Source: Candidatus Margulisiibacteriota bacterium (GTDB taxonomy: Bacteria > Margulisbacteria > WOR-1 > O2-12-FULL-45-9 > XYB2-FULL-48-7). From it: a stretch of DNA of 64,000 bases. The stretch is taken from positions 615,042-679,041 of the forward strand of contig JALOPZ010000001.1 of the NCBI GenBank assembly GCA_025453605.1, in the 5' to 3' direction. Positions 42,931 through 52,470 of the stretch are shown in pieces; positions within the stretch are counted from its first letter, which is position 1; every line of letters starts with the position of its first letter. Below the pieces are notes generated by a model. It made no database searches. It saw only the letters and a program-made list of their open reading frames with translations, and had not been told where the DNA came from. Made by a program: the position numbers and the translations under genes.

Positions 42931-43338
42931 GTGGACGCATCGGGAAATCCGCATTTAACGCTCGATCTGACCGGCTGTCCGGTCGAAAAATTGGCCGACA
43001 TAGGCTTAATATTCAACCTGCTGGAGGAGCTGCCGCTCAAACTTGGCCTGGTCCCGCTAGCCACCCCCTCGGTCTTTCGTTATAACGGTAAAGCCGAGGA
43101 AGAAGGGGTTACTGGAGTTGTGTTGGTCGAGGATGCGCACATTTCGGTCCACACTTTTCCCGACCGGGGCCGGGCCCTGATCGAGATCTTCTCCTGCCGC
43201 GACTTTGCCGCCGACCAGGCCAGAGAATTGCTGCTGGCCGCTCTGGAAGCCAAGGACCACGAACTGACGATCATCAACCGCAACCCGGAGCTGACCGCCC
43301 CGCTGGAAGAACGGGTCCGCCCCCGCGTTTACCACTAA
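42931..43338 (+). CDS. SpeD-like protein lacking the pyruvoyl-forming serine
   Basis: A 135-residue homologue of class 1 S-adenosylmethionine decarboxylase. VTGVVLVEDAHISVHTFPD aligns with VSGVVVISESH.TIHTWPE of the family, and FSC with the conserved Cys loop. The active enzyme self-cleaves at Glu-Ser to make pyruvate from the Ser; here that position is Ala69. His74 and Cys89, at the expected +5 and +20, are kept. The codon is GCG (43135-43137). It should be unable to mature alone, so it may be a pseudoenzyme partner or have another role. GTG start; agmatinase follows after 2 bases. Confidence 0.85.
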   Translation: MDASGNPHLTLDLTGCPVEKLADIGLIFNLLEELPLKLGLVPLATPSVFRYNGKAEEEGVTGVVLVEDAHISVHTFPDRGRALIEIFSCRDFAADQARELLLAALEAKDHELTIINRNPELTAPLEERVRPRVYH

Positions 43339-43340
43339 CA

Positions 43341-44117
43341 GTGAGCAATTTCCTCGGACTGGACCAGAAAGCGACCGACAGAGCGAAGGCGAAATTCGTT
43401 ATCATCCCCTGTCCGCACGAAGCGACGACCAGCTACGGCCAGGGGACCAAACACGGCCCCGCGGCGATCCTGAAGGCCTCGAGCCAGGTCGAATGGTTCG
43501 ACCAGGAGCTGGGCGATGAGCCGGTCGTTAAAGCCGGCATCTTTACCGAAAAACCGACCGGGATCAGCGGCCTGGAAGCGCGGGTTACAGCCTCTCTTAA
43601 CGAAGGCAAGGTGCCGGTTATACTCGGAGGGGAACATTCGCTTTCACCGGCAGCGGTCAAAGCTTGCAAAGCCAGGTATCCCGACCTTTCGGTCCTGCAC
43701 TTCGATGCTCATGCCGACCTGCGCGACAGCTATCGGGGCCGGAGAGACAGCCACGCCTGCGCGGCGCGGCGGATCTGGGAAATCACCAGGGCGCTGGTCC
43801 AGGTCGGGGTCAGAAGCCTCTCCCGGGAAGAACACGACTGGGCTAAGAAGGTCAAACTCGCCAAAGCGAAGCTGACCCGGCACGTCTACATTTCACTTGA
43901 TGTCGATGTCTTCGACCCGGCCGTTATCCCGGCTACCGGGACGCCGGAGCCCGGCGGCTTGCTCTGGCCGGACGTACTGGGCCGGCTGAAAAAGGTTTGC
44001 GCCAAACATGTTGTCGTCGGCTTTGACGTCGTGGAATTGTCCCCCCGCCGCGACGACCGCGCCTCAGATTTCACCGCCGCCCGTCTCGTCTACAAGCTGA
44101 TCGGTCTTCTTACCTAA
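43341..44117 (+). CDS. speB: Agmatinase
   Basis: A 258-residue ureohydrolase that converts agmatine to putrescine and urea. The Mn-binding motifs are GGEHSLS, FDAHADLR and SLDVDVFDPAVIPATGTPEPGG (the last covering SLDVDVFDP and the E loop). PHEATTSYGQGTKHGP is the N-terminal family motif. It starts at GTG 43341, 2 bases after the SpeD-like gene, so both are cotranscribed. Together with arginine decarboxylase (15243) it gives arginine to putrescine. Confidence 0.93.
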   Translation: MSNFLGLDQKATDRAKAKFVIIPCPHEATTSYGQGTKHGPAAILKASSQVEWFDQELGDEPVVKAGIFTEKPTGISGLEARVTASLNEGKVPVILGGEHSLSPAAVKACKARYPDLSVLHFDAHADLRDSYRGRRDSHACAARRIWEITRALVQVGVRSLSREEHDWAKKVKLAKAKLTRHVYISLDVDVFDPAVIPATGTPEPGGLLWPDVLGRLKKVCAKHVVVGFDVVELSPRRDDRASDFTAARLVYKLIGLLT

Positions 44118-44160
44118 TTTCCCTGAAATTAACCTCCCGGTCGGGCGACAACATTCTGCC

Positions 44161-45372
44161 ATGGCAAACAGGATCGGAAATGGTTCGCCTCGGGTCTCAA
44201 TGCCGCCGTCGCAGAACGGGCGGGTCGGCAGCTTTTTAAGAACAACTTTCCTCCGGCGGTTTTCTTCGCTCCTTGATGCCTTTCCCACCGGTTTGCACGC
44301 GATCGACCGCAACGGCCGGATCATCATGGTCAACAAGCGGGAGTTGGAAATGCTCGGTTACTCCGAAGCGGAAATGATCGGACGGCCGTTCACCGATTTT
44401 ATCGTTCAAGACCAGCGGGCTGCGGCCTGGTCAAGGTTCCAGCAAAAATTGCGGGGCGAAAAGCCGGAACAGACCGGCGACCGGCTGATCGTGACCAAGC
44501 ACGGAGAACAGCGCTATGTTACTTCCAAGGATACGATCTATCGCGATCACCGCGGCCGGCCATACCTGATCTTTACGGCGTTAACGGATATTACCGAAGT
44601 AAAACGGGCGCAAGAACAGAGGATGCAGCAGGAAAAACTGGTGTTGGCGCAGGAATTAGCCAAGGGCGTTTACCACGATCTTGCCAATCTGCTGACCGGC
44701 GTTTCCGGGAATGCGGAATTAGCGGAGCGGCTGCTCGGGCAGATGCCGCCGACCGAACAGCAGGTAAAAATGGGCGAATCGCTGAGAACCATTAGAGAGG
44801 GAGCGATGCGCGCCGGCGACCTGATCGCCCGGGTCCGGCTCTTTTCCCGGAGCCAACAGGCCAAGGTGGAATTCCAGCCAATCATGCTGGCGGAACCGGT
44901 CAGAACAGTGCTGCAGCTGTTCTCCGGCCTTTTGACCAATAACGGCCACTGCCGGATCAGCTGTGAGCTTGACGAAGTACTGATCAACGGCAACAAGGGC
45001 GATATCATGGACGCGATCCTTAATTTGCTGATCAATGCCCGTGACGCGATCGGGACGGATAAGCCGGGGGAGATCAAGGTCGTGTTGACCGCTGCGACGA
45101 TCGAAGCGCCGCTCGATATAGTCGGGGGCGGCGAACTGGCGACCGGTGAATTTGTGGTCCTATCGATCGCCGATAACGGCAGCGGCATCCCGGCAGAACT
45201 ACGGGACCGGGTATTTGAGCACGGCTTCACGACCAAAGACCAGGAGAGGAATTCCGGGTTCGGTTTACCCCGGGTCCTAGCGACCATGACCGCGCATAGC
45301 GGCGGGGTCGTTCTGGAGAGCGAGCCAGGGGTTGGCACGACCTTCCGGCTCTATTTCCCGGCCCTGAAATAG
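44161..45372 (+). CDS. Soluble PAS-domain histidine kinase
   Basis: A 403-residue sensor kinase without membrane segments. A PAS domain (about 38-165: LDAFPTGLHAIDRNGRIIMV ... YLIFTALTDITE) is followed by the H-box GVYHDLANLLTGVSGNAEL with the phosphorylated His, then N-box LLINARDA, G1 DNGSGIPAE and G2 GFGLPRV of the ATPase domain. It resembles NtrB-like kinases. No response regulator lies beside it. Start ATG 44161 has only a weak ribosome site. Confidence 0.88.
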   Translation: MANRIGNGSPRVSMPPSQNGRVGSFLRTTFLRRFSSLLDAFPTGLHAIDRNGRIIMVNKRELEMLGYSEAEMIGRPFTDFIVQDQRAAAWSRFQQKLRGEKPEQTGDRLIVTKHGEQRYVTSKDTIYRDHRGRPYLIFTALTDITEVKRAQEQRMQQEKLVLAQELAKGVYHDLANLLTGVSGNAELAERLLGQMPPTEQQVKMGESLRTIREGAMRAGDLIARVRLFSRSQQAKVEFQPIMLAEPVRTVLQLFSGLLTNNGHCRISCELDEVLINGNKGDIMDAILNLLINARDAIGTDKPGEIKVVLTAATIEAPLDIVGGGELATGEFVVLSIADNGSGIPAELRDRVFEHGFTTKDQERNSGFGLPRVLATMTAHSGGVVLESEPGVGTTFRLYFPALK

Positions 45373-45414
45373 TGAAATCGGCCGGCAAAGAGGCTGATAA
45401 AGAGGGTAGGTAAG

Positions 45415-45684
45415 ATGAACGCGCACGAAGTGGTAGTCAGAATAATCCAGCCGGCGGAACAGCCGCAGGCGAAAAAAGTGACGCTGGCCGAAGCGCCGGC
45501 GGAACCGGCCGGCAAGGCGCTGCTCCGCCGCGTCCTTAATTGGCTGGTGATCGTTGCCCTGTTCACTCTCGGCTCTTACGCCGTCTTCAGCCTGATGGCC
45601 TTTGGCCTGGCGGTCCGCGACGTGATGGTCCTGGTCGGGATCCCGCTCAGCATCGGCCTGGTCGCGACCTACGCTATTGTTTGA
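45415..45684 (+). CDS. Small hypothetical membrane protein
   Basis: An 89-residue protein with two predicted helices (VLNWLVIVALFTLGSYAVFS and VRDVMVLVGIPLSIGLVATYAIV region) after a charged, Ala/Pro-rich cytoplasmic segment. I do not recognise the family. AGGGTAGGT precedes the ATG, so it is likely translated. It follows the PAS kinase by 42 bases and ends inside the 3' end of rluD (11-base overlap, opposite strand). Confidence 0.6.
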   Translation: MNAHEVVVRIIQPAEQPQAKKVTLAEAPAEPAGKALLRRVLNWLVIVALFTLGSYAVFSLMAFGLAVRDVMVLVGIPLSIGLVATYAIV

Positions 45685-46597
45685 AGCCGGCCGGCAGAGC
45701 GCTGTCGAACTCCACTCTTTTTCCCGTGACCGGATGAGCGAACGCTAGCTTTTTGGCGTGCAGCCTTTGTCCGTTCACTTCGAGTCCGGTCGTCTTTTTC
45801 CCGTAGGTTTGATCGCCGACCAGCGGATGCCCGATATGGCTCAGGTGGACCCGGATCTGGTGCGTCCGCCCGGTTCTGATCTTGACCTCAACCAGGGTCG
45901 TATCTTTATAGCGTTCGAGCACCCGGTATTCAGTATATGCCGATCGTCCCTTCGTTCCTCGTCCTTCGTTCTTCAGGACCGCCATTTTCTGCCGATTAAC
46001 CGGATGACGGCCGATATTCTCCTCGATCACACCGCTCTCGTTCTTGACCAGCCCGTGCACCAGCGCCACATAGGTTTTTTCAACCGTCCGGTTCTTGAAT
46101 TGTTTGATCAGCTCCAAATAAGCCCGATCGCTTTTGGCGACGACGAGGAGGCCGGAGGTATCCTTATCGAGCCGGTGGACGATGCCGGGGCGGAGTGGGG
46201 CACCGTGGGACGCGAGGTGTGTGGTGTGGTGGAGAAGCGCGTTCACTAATGTTCCGCTGAAGTTGCCCGGGGCCGGATGCGTGACCATCCCCTGCGGTTT
46301 ATTAACAACGATGATGTCGTCATCTTCGTAAACTATTTCCAGCGTGATCTTCTCCGGCTTGACGGTCGGCTCCGCTGCCGGCGGGATCGCGCCGCTGATC
46401 CGGTCGTTCGCTTTTATTTTATAGCTTGGCTCGGCCGGGGCGTTATTGACCTTGAGCGAGCCGTCCTCGAGCAATTTTTTCGCCTGGGTGCGGGAGAGAT
46501 CAAGTCCGGGGAGGGTGGCGAGAAAATGATCGAGCCGCTGGCCCTTTTGCTCCGCGGCAATGATCAGGTCGACCGGTTTAGGCGTGCTGGCGGCCAA
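45674..46597 (-). CDS. rluD: 23S rRNA pseudouridine synthase RluD family
   Basis: A 307-residue RluA-family enzyme. An N-terminal S4 domain (RLDHFLATLPGLDLSRTQAKK) precedes the catalytic domain with VNKPQGMVTHPAPG and GIVHRLDKDTSGLLVVAKSD, which holds the catalytic Asp. GRTHQIRVHLSHIGHPLVGD follows. A heptamer array (45945-45973) adds NEGRGTKGR in a loop where other members have little sequence. It is the last gene of ahcY-DUF5665-lspA-lgt-rluD; its ATG overlaps lgt by 20 bases. Confidence 0.94.
   Translation of the reverse strand: MAASTPKPVDLIIAAEQKGQRLDHFLATLPGLDLSRTQAKKLLEDGSLKVNNAPAEPSYKIKANDRISGAIPPAAEPTVKPEKITLEIVYEDDDIIVVNKPQGMVTHPAPGNFSGTLVNALLHHTTHLASHGAPLRPGIVHRLDKDTSGLLVVAKSDRAYLELIKQFKNRTVEKTYVALVHGLVKNESGVIEENIGRHPVNRQKMAVLKNEGRGTKGRSAYTEYRVLERYKDTTLVEVKIRTGRTHQIRVHLSHIGHPLVGDQTYGKKTTGLEVNGQRLHAKKLAFAHPVTGKRVEFDSALPAGFKQ
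45945..45973 (-). repeat. Heptamer array inside rluD
   Basis: Plus-strand CGTCCCTT (one base longer), CGTTCCT, CGTCCTT and CGTTCTT in tandem. Same word family as the trpA array. Translated as KNEGRGTKGR. Confidence 0.8.
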
Positions 46598-47339
46598 GGT
46601 AGTAAAGCCCCCCGATGCCGGCGATTAAGAGCGGCAGGACCAGCCACTGGACCGGGGTCAAACCGAGCCAGTGGAGCGGGCTGAAGCGGAAAAACTCGAC
46701 CGTAAAACGGTAAACAGGGTAGAGAATGAACCACCAGGCGGCGATCTGGCCGTCGAACTTTTTCCGCCGGTAGAGAAACGCGCAGAAGAGTGCCGCGGCG
46801 GTCATCGCCAGGGCTGAATAGAGCTGGGTCGGCTGGACCGCCCCGCCCGGGCAATATTGTGACGCCAGCGAACCGGCCGGAAAAGTCACCCCCCAGGGGA
46901 GGTTGGTCGGCAGGCCGAAGCAGCAGCCGTTCAAGAAGCAGCCGAGCCGGCCGATGGCGTAACCGATGGAGATGCCGGGGGCGGTGGCGTCCATCAGTTT
47001 CAGAAGCGGCAGGTGCCGCCGTTTAGTTAACCAGTAAAGGACCGCCCACCCAAGCAGGAAACCGCCGAGGAAGACCAGCCCGCCGTTCTGGAGCATGACG
47101 ATCTCCAGCGGATGTTCGCGGTAGTAATCCCATTGTCCGACAACGTAGAGTAACCGGGCGCCGACGATCGAGGCAAGGATCGACCAGAGCGCCAGGTCGA
47201 CGGTGATGTCGGGAGCGATCTTTTCGTAACGCCAGGCGAACCAGGCGATAACCGCCACGCCGACCACCAGCCCGGTCGCCACCAGCAGACCGTAGGCGTG
47301 GAGGGAGAACCCGCCGGCTTGCCAGATGATCGGGTGCAT
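46578..47339 (-). CDS. lgt: Prolipoprotein diacylglyceryl transferase
   Basis: A 253-residue membrane enzyme that puts diacylglycerol on the lipobox Cys of prelipoproteins such as PstS and the sugar-binding protein here. LHAYGLLVATG, GARLLYVVGQWDYY, GGLVFLGGFLLG and GISIGYAIGRLGCFLNGCCFG (the Lgt signature, residues about 130-150) are conserved. It partners with lspA, whose stop overlaps its ATG by one base. Confidence 0.96.
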   Translation of the reverse strand: MHPIIWQAGGFSLHAYGLLVATGLVVGVAVIAWFAWRYEKIAPDITVDLALWSILASIVGARLLYVVGQWDYYREHPLEIVMLQNGGLVFLGGFLLGWAVLYWLTKRRHLPLLKLMDATAPGISIGYAIGRLGCFLNGCCFGLPTNLPWGVTFPAGSLASQYCPGGAVQPTQLYSALAMTAAALFCAFLYRRKKFDGQIAAWWFILYPVYRFTVEFFRFSPLHWLGLTPVQWLVLPLLIAGIGGLYYLGRQHA

Positions 47340-47782
47340 CAGCTCTCCTCTTCGGGCGAGCGAAGGTAATTGAGCAGGATCAGAAAAACGCCGAGGTTGA
47401 TCATCAGGTCGGCAAAGTTGAAGACCGGCCAGATGGTGATGTCGATGTAGTCGATGACGTAGTGACGGACGAGACGGTCGGTCAGATTGCCGATACTGCC
47501 GCCCAGCAGGCAGGAGAGGCCGAATTGCATCAGATAGTTATTGGCCGGCACCCGGAAGTGGTAGTAGATGACGAAAACCGTGACCAGCACGCCGACCGCT
47601 GCCAGGTAAGGGGAAAAGCCGACAAAGAGCGAGAAAGCGGCGCCGGTGTTCCGCACGTAGGTCAACCTGACGACCTCGTTCAGGAGCGGGATCGACTGGC
47701 CGAAATACATCGACCGGTGGACCAAAAACTTGAAGAACTGGTCCAGAGTAAAGACCAGCAGCGCGTTCAGATAAAAGAGCAT
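47339..47782 (-). CDS. lspA: Lipoprotein signal peptidase II
   Basis: A 147-residue, four-helix aspartic protease that cleaves prelipoprotein signal peptides. YVRNTGAAFSLF, GSIGNLTDRL (first catalytic Asp) and VFNFADLMINLG (second catalytic Asp) are all present. Encoded directly before lgt, so both lipoprotein-maturation steps are in one operon. Confidence 0.96.
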   Translation of the reverse strand: MLFYLNALLVFTLDQFFKFLVHRSMYFGQSIPLLNEVVRLTYVRNTGAAFSLFVGFSPYLAAVGVLVTVFVIYYHFRVPANNYLMQFGLSCLLGGSIGNLTDRLVRHYVIDYIDITIWPVFNFADLMINLGVFLILLNYLRSPEEES

Positions 47783-48048
47783 TAGCGGTGCCGGGGGGTG
47801 TGGCGGCCAACGGCGTTAAGCATATTGGTCAGTTCGGTGGCGTAGTAGCCGAGGATCGGGAAACCGACCAGGTGGGACAGGACCAGATTCAGAATGGCAA
47901 TGGTGATGCCGAGAAAGACCGTGGCCCCGAGCGCCATCCCGACCCCCTGGGCGATCCCGTTCAACAGAGTGAAAAGGATGTACCGCCACGGTTCGTGCTT
48001 GTCGCGGCGGATATTCTCGATCGCTTCCAGGAGCTGCTGGTCTTCCAT
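47782..48048 (-). CDS. DUF5665-like small membrane protein
   Basis: An 88-residue protein with a short charged N terminus (NIRRDKHEPWRYILFTLLNG) and two hydrophobic helices (GVGMALGATVFLGITIAIL and LVLSHLVGFPILGYY). This matches the DUF5665 pattern; function unknown. It shares a base with the lspA start and begins 1 base after ahcY, so it is cotranscribed. Confidence 0.7.
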   Translation of the reverse strand: MEDQQLLEAIENIRRDKHEPWRYILFTLLNGIAQGVGMALGATVFLGITIAILNLVLSHLVGFPILGYYATELTNMLNAVGRHTPRHR

Positions 48049-48049
48049 G

Positions 48050-49348
<1,299 letters not shown>

Positions 49349-49380
49349 TTATTTCGCCCAGCCGACGAAGAACAAAGGTC

Positions 49381-50934
49381 ATGACAGAGATTGCGGTCAA
49401 GAGAATAAGCAAGTATTTTAGGGGACAGACCAAGGCGTTTATTTCTTATCAAGGCAGAAAATATTCGCTGCCGACCGACTTGACTGCCAGATACGGTCTG
49501 GCTGCCCGTGAAGGGCGAATAAACGCGCGGATCCTGCCCGGCAGGAACCAGCTTATTTTCTCTGAACGTGAGACGGGTGGCGAGGAATGTTACATCGGCC
49601 GCATGGCGCTTGATGCGCAGGCAAAAAGCCGCTCGGCGCTGGTCCGGGTTGCTGATCATATAGAGGAGTTCAGGCTAAAAGATGTGCCGATCTCGCTGCA
49701 CGGCGGTAAAGCCCGGGTCGAATACCGGGGAGTGATCTTTACCTTTAGCCGGGAGCGGGAGATGCTGTATCATCAAGACCTGATGGCGGGGAAAATATTC
49801 TTGCGGACCGGTTATCGCGACCGGGTCGCGGTAGTTAAAAAGAGCGGCGACGAGGAGACGATCCTGGGGAGCATCAGGATCATCGGCCGTAAGCTGATCC
49901 TGCCCAACAGGAATATCGCGCTTGATGCCGGAGCCCGCTCCGCTTATCTCCCCATTGATGAGGCGATCGAAGAACTGGGCGGGCGGGAGATCAAGGTCAG
50001 GCCGCGGCGCAACGCTTTGTTCGCTTCGTTTAAAGCTTTCCGGATCACTTTTTTATTGCCGCTCAAGAAAGGGGGTTATTATCGGGACAAGATCGCGGCC
50101 GGGTTAACTTGCCGGATCTATCCGCGGCGGATCGAGATCGGCTACCGGGAGCAGGGAGAATTCCGCGAGATCGGCCGGGTCAATTTTGATCAGGACGGCC
50201 GGCTGCAGGACCCGGATAACACGCTGAGAAGAAAGATCAGGCAATCTAAACGGGGCGATCAATGGGTCGTGCTGGAAAAATTGATCCCGGAGCTTGGCCG
50301 GATCGAAAAGCGGATCGCGCCGGCCACCAGGCTGATGGTGCGGAGCAATGTCTTCCGTCTATCCTTGGACCCGGGCCAGCCATTTTATCACGACCTGCAA
50401 AGGGGGCGATTGGTCCTGCGCTCGGTAGGCCAGCACAATGAGATCTTCGCCGACCGGCAGACCGAAAAGGAATACATCGCGACGGTGTTCTTGCCTGGGC
50501 ACCAGCGGCGCGCGGTTAACCTCAGGACCTGGTTTTCACCGAGCGAGTGGGGCGAAGCTGATGTTCAAGCGATGATCGCCCCGCTGATCAGGTCTGATTA
50601 TCGGACTCTGCCTCAACTGTTGACCGACGGCAATGGACTTATTCGTTTAAAGCGATACGCGCTTTTTGGCCGCGACTATCTGCCGCGGGCGGATGCTGAG
50701 GCCGGGGTAGCGGCAAAATTGCTCTTCCTCTACGCCTCGGGGTTGGAGCTGTTGGGTAAAACACTGCGGATCTCGCCTGATCTGCAAGGATCTTTTAGCC
50801 AAGAACTGTTTCGGACCATGGCGCTGGCGCTCAATAACCCCGATCTGAACGGGGCCAGAGAGGCAATGCGGACGATCTGTCAGGACGCATATAGCGCTTA
50901 CGGGCAGGCGCGAAAGGGTGAAGGCGAAGGATGA
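49381..50934 (+). CDS. Unrecognised beta-repeat protein A (four repeats, helical tail)
   Basis: A 517-residue protein I cannot assign to a family. It holds four diverged units of about 100 residues beginning near 14, 107, 209 and 314. Each opens with a beta-rich block of the form V.Y.G..F.(S)....Y..L..G.I.LR...(E)..IG.I.(I) (for example RGQTKAFISYQGRKYSL, GGKARVEYRGVIFTFS, RNALFASFKAFRITF, ATRLMVRSNVFRLSL). A helical domain fills the last 120 residues. No signal peptide or membrane helix. The next gene has related units and overlaps by 4 bases, so the two proteins probably form a complex. Confidence 0.75.
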   Translation: MTEIAVKRISKYFRGQTKAFISYQGRKYSLPTDLTARYGLAAREGRINARILPGRNQLIFSERETGGEECYIGRMALDAQAKSRSALVRVADHIEEFRLKDVPISLHGGKARVEYRGVIFTFSREREMLYHQDLMAGKIFLRTGYRDRVAVVKKSGDEETILGSIRIIGRKLILPNRNIALDAGARSAYLPIDEAIEELGGREIKVRPRRNALFASFKAFRITFLLPLKKGGYYRDKIAAGLTCRIYPRRIEIGYREQGEFREIGRVNFDQDGRLQDPDNTLRRKIRQSKRGDQWVVLEKLIPELGRIEKRIAPATRLMVRSNVFRLSLDPGQPFYHDLQRGRLVLRSVGQHNEIFADRQTEKEYIATVFLPGHQRRAVNLRTWFSPSEWGEADVQAMIAPLIRSDYRTLPQLLTDGNGLIRLKRYALFGRDYLPRADAEAGVAAKLLFLYASGLELLGKTLRISPDLQGSFSQELFRTMALALNNPDLNGAREAMRTICQDAYSAYGQARKGEGEG

Positions 50935-51983
50935 CCATCCAAAGAACGCTGATCACCCCGTCCTGGGTGCGGGTGGGGAACAACTTGAAAAAGCCGTTCC
51001 CGGGCTTGTTAGCCGAACGACCAGTCGCTTCCAATCTTAAAATTTGCGGCTTGACGCTCTCTTTCAGCTCCCGGAACCCGGTTTATAAACTAGCGATGAA
51101 GGAAAAACGGCTCTGCCTGTCGATCGAAGAAGCGCAGCTTACCCTGTTGGAACAAGTCGGCGATAGTCGGAAATGCCTGAGCGCGATCGCGGTCGATCGC
51201 CAGGGGAACTTTCAGCGACCGGACGGATCGACGCTGATCATCGACGGACTGCCGCTCAACATCTACACCCGCCGCCGCCTGAACGCGGAGCAGCTCTTCC
51301 CCGGCCTGGGGGAAGTGCCGGCACCGCGGCAAGCGGTCACTATTGAGATCCCGGACTTCTGGGCTTTTCCGCTGAGCGCGGAAAGGGAACACTTTGCCGC
51401 GCGGCTCAACGATTCTATATTTTCCCTGGCGCTGGTGCCCGCTGCCCGTTATCTAGCCGCGCTCCGCGACGGGCAGCTCCGTTTGACCAATAAAAAAGAG
51501 GCCTACGCCGTCCACTGCGGCCAGGAATTGATGGGGGTGGTCAGGGTGTGGGAGCGGGGGACGGCCGTTGACCTGACCCGGGAGATCCCGGCGTTCAACT
51601 ATGGGCCGACCATGGCCGCTTTTATCAGCGATAATCTCAGCAGGTTAACTAATAGCGAAGCGATGTGGGCGCGCCGCGGCCTTAAGCCGCTCGCTCTTTT
51701 CGCGGCCGACTGTTTGCGGGACAGGAACGCGCTCTCCGCTAAGGCGGCGTTGGTGATCGACCAGCTCCTGAAGGGGATCGAGCAGGTCAATAGCGACGGC
51801 TGGTTTTCCTGGGAGCAGCGGGAACCGCTGGTCGTTGAGGCGACGCTTGCCATTTTTCAGGCGCTGCGGAATCCGACGCTAAAAATGCTCCTGACCGACA
51901 AGCTGCAGGCAACAATGCTCAGGCTGGAAGCGCTCTTATCCTCGGGGCAGAAGGCGACCTTGAGACTGAAAATCAATGAGTAG
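50931..51983 (+). CDS. Unrecognised beta-repeat protein B (paralogue of A)
   Basis: A 350-residue protein related to the preceding one. It has two recognisable units (LKICGLTLSFSSRNPVYKL near 36 and LNDSIFSLALVPAARYLAAL near 160). The link DRQGNFQRPDG parallels DQDGRLQDPD of protein A, and LFPGLGEV parallels LIPELGRI. A helical tail of about 120 residues follows, as in protein A. No signal peptide, membrane helix or catalytic motif seen. Its ATG overlaps the previous stop (ATGA) and its end overlaps the third gene by 8 bases. Confidence 0.75.
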   Translation: MTIQRTLITPSWVRVGNNLKKPFPGLLAERPVASNLKICGLTLSFSSRNPVYKLAMKEKRLCLSIEEAQLTLLEQVGDSRKCLSAIAVDRQGNFQRPDGSTLIIDGLPLNIYTRRRLNAEQLFPGLGEVPAPRQAVTIEIPDFWAFPLSAEREHFAARLNDSIFSLALVPAARYLAALRDGQLRLTNKKEAYAVHCGQELMGVVRVWERGTAVDLTREIPAFNYGPTMAAFISDNLSRLTNSEAMWARRGLKPLALFAADCLRDRNALSAKAALVIDQLLKGIEQVNSDGWFSWEQREPLVVEATLAIFQALRNPTLKMLLTDKLQATMLRLEALLSSGQKATLRLKINE

Positions 51984-52470
51984 AATTCATCGCCTGGACC
52001 TTTATTCGTCGAGGCTAAAGCCGGCGGGTCCCAAAGGCCCGGCGCTGACCCGCCCTTACTCCGGCCCCCGGGGGATCTTTGTCATGCAGGCCTTCTTTCA
52101 AGACGCCGAAATAGCAACTCCGCTGGCGACTGATGGCCTGTTGACCTGTTCCGCGCTGGCTTTGATCGACCGCCGGGCCGGCTGGCATTATCTGGCTCAT
52201 GTTGATCAGAGCGTTGACTCGCTCCGGGTCCGGGAATCATTTGCTGATTATGATCTGGCGGAGAGCGAGATATTTATTCTGCGGGGGCCACTTGCCAACG
52301 AGACGGGCAAATTAATTATGAGTGCTTTAAGGATGAGAGGGGCGCACAGGCAGGCGAGAGAGGTCGCTTTTCCCACACTCGGATTTCCCGGCATAACGAT
52401 CTATCAAGGGAGATTGTATCAGGCCCCGCCCAGGGGGAGCTTTGTCACGATCGCGCAGCGCGCGCTTTAA
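51976..52470 (+). CDS. CheD-like Cys-His protein of the three-gene unit
   Basis: A 164-residue protein. ATDGLLTCSALALIDRRAG and then WHYLAHVD place Thr52, Cys58 and His75 at spacings 6 and 17. These equal the catalytic Thr21-Cys27-His44 spacing of Thermotoga CheD, and the Asp 7 residues after the Cys is also kept. CheD is a glutamine deamidase of chemoreceptors, related in fold to CNF1 toxins. No chemotaxis genes are in the window. Overall similarity is low, so I infer a CheD-fold deamidase or a relative acting with the two repeat proteins. It overlaps ileS tail to tail by 26 bases. Confidence 0.6.
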   Translation: MSRIHRLDLYSSRLKPAGPKGPALTRPYSGPRGIFVMQAFFQDAEIATPLATDGLLTCSALALIDRRAGWHYLAHVDQSVDSLRVRESFADYDLAESEIFILRGPLANETGKLIMSALRMRGAHRQAREVAFPTLGFPGITIYQGRLYQAPPRGSFVTIAQRAL

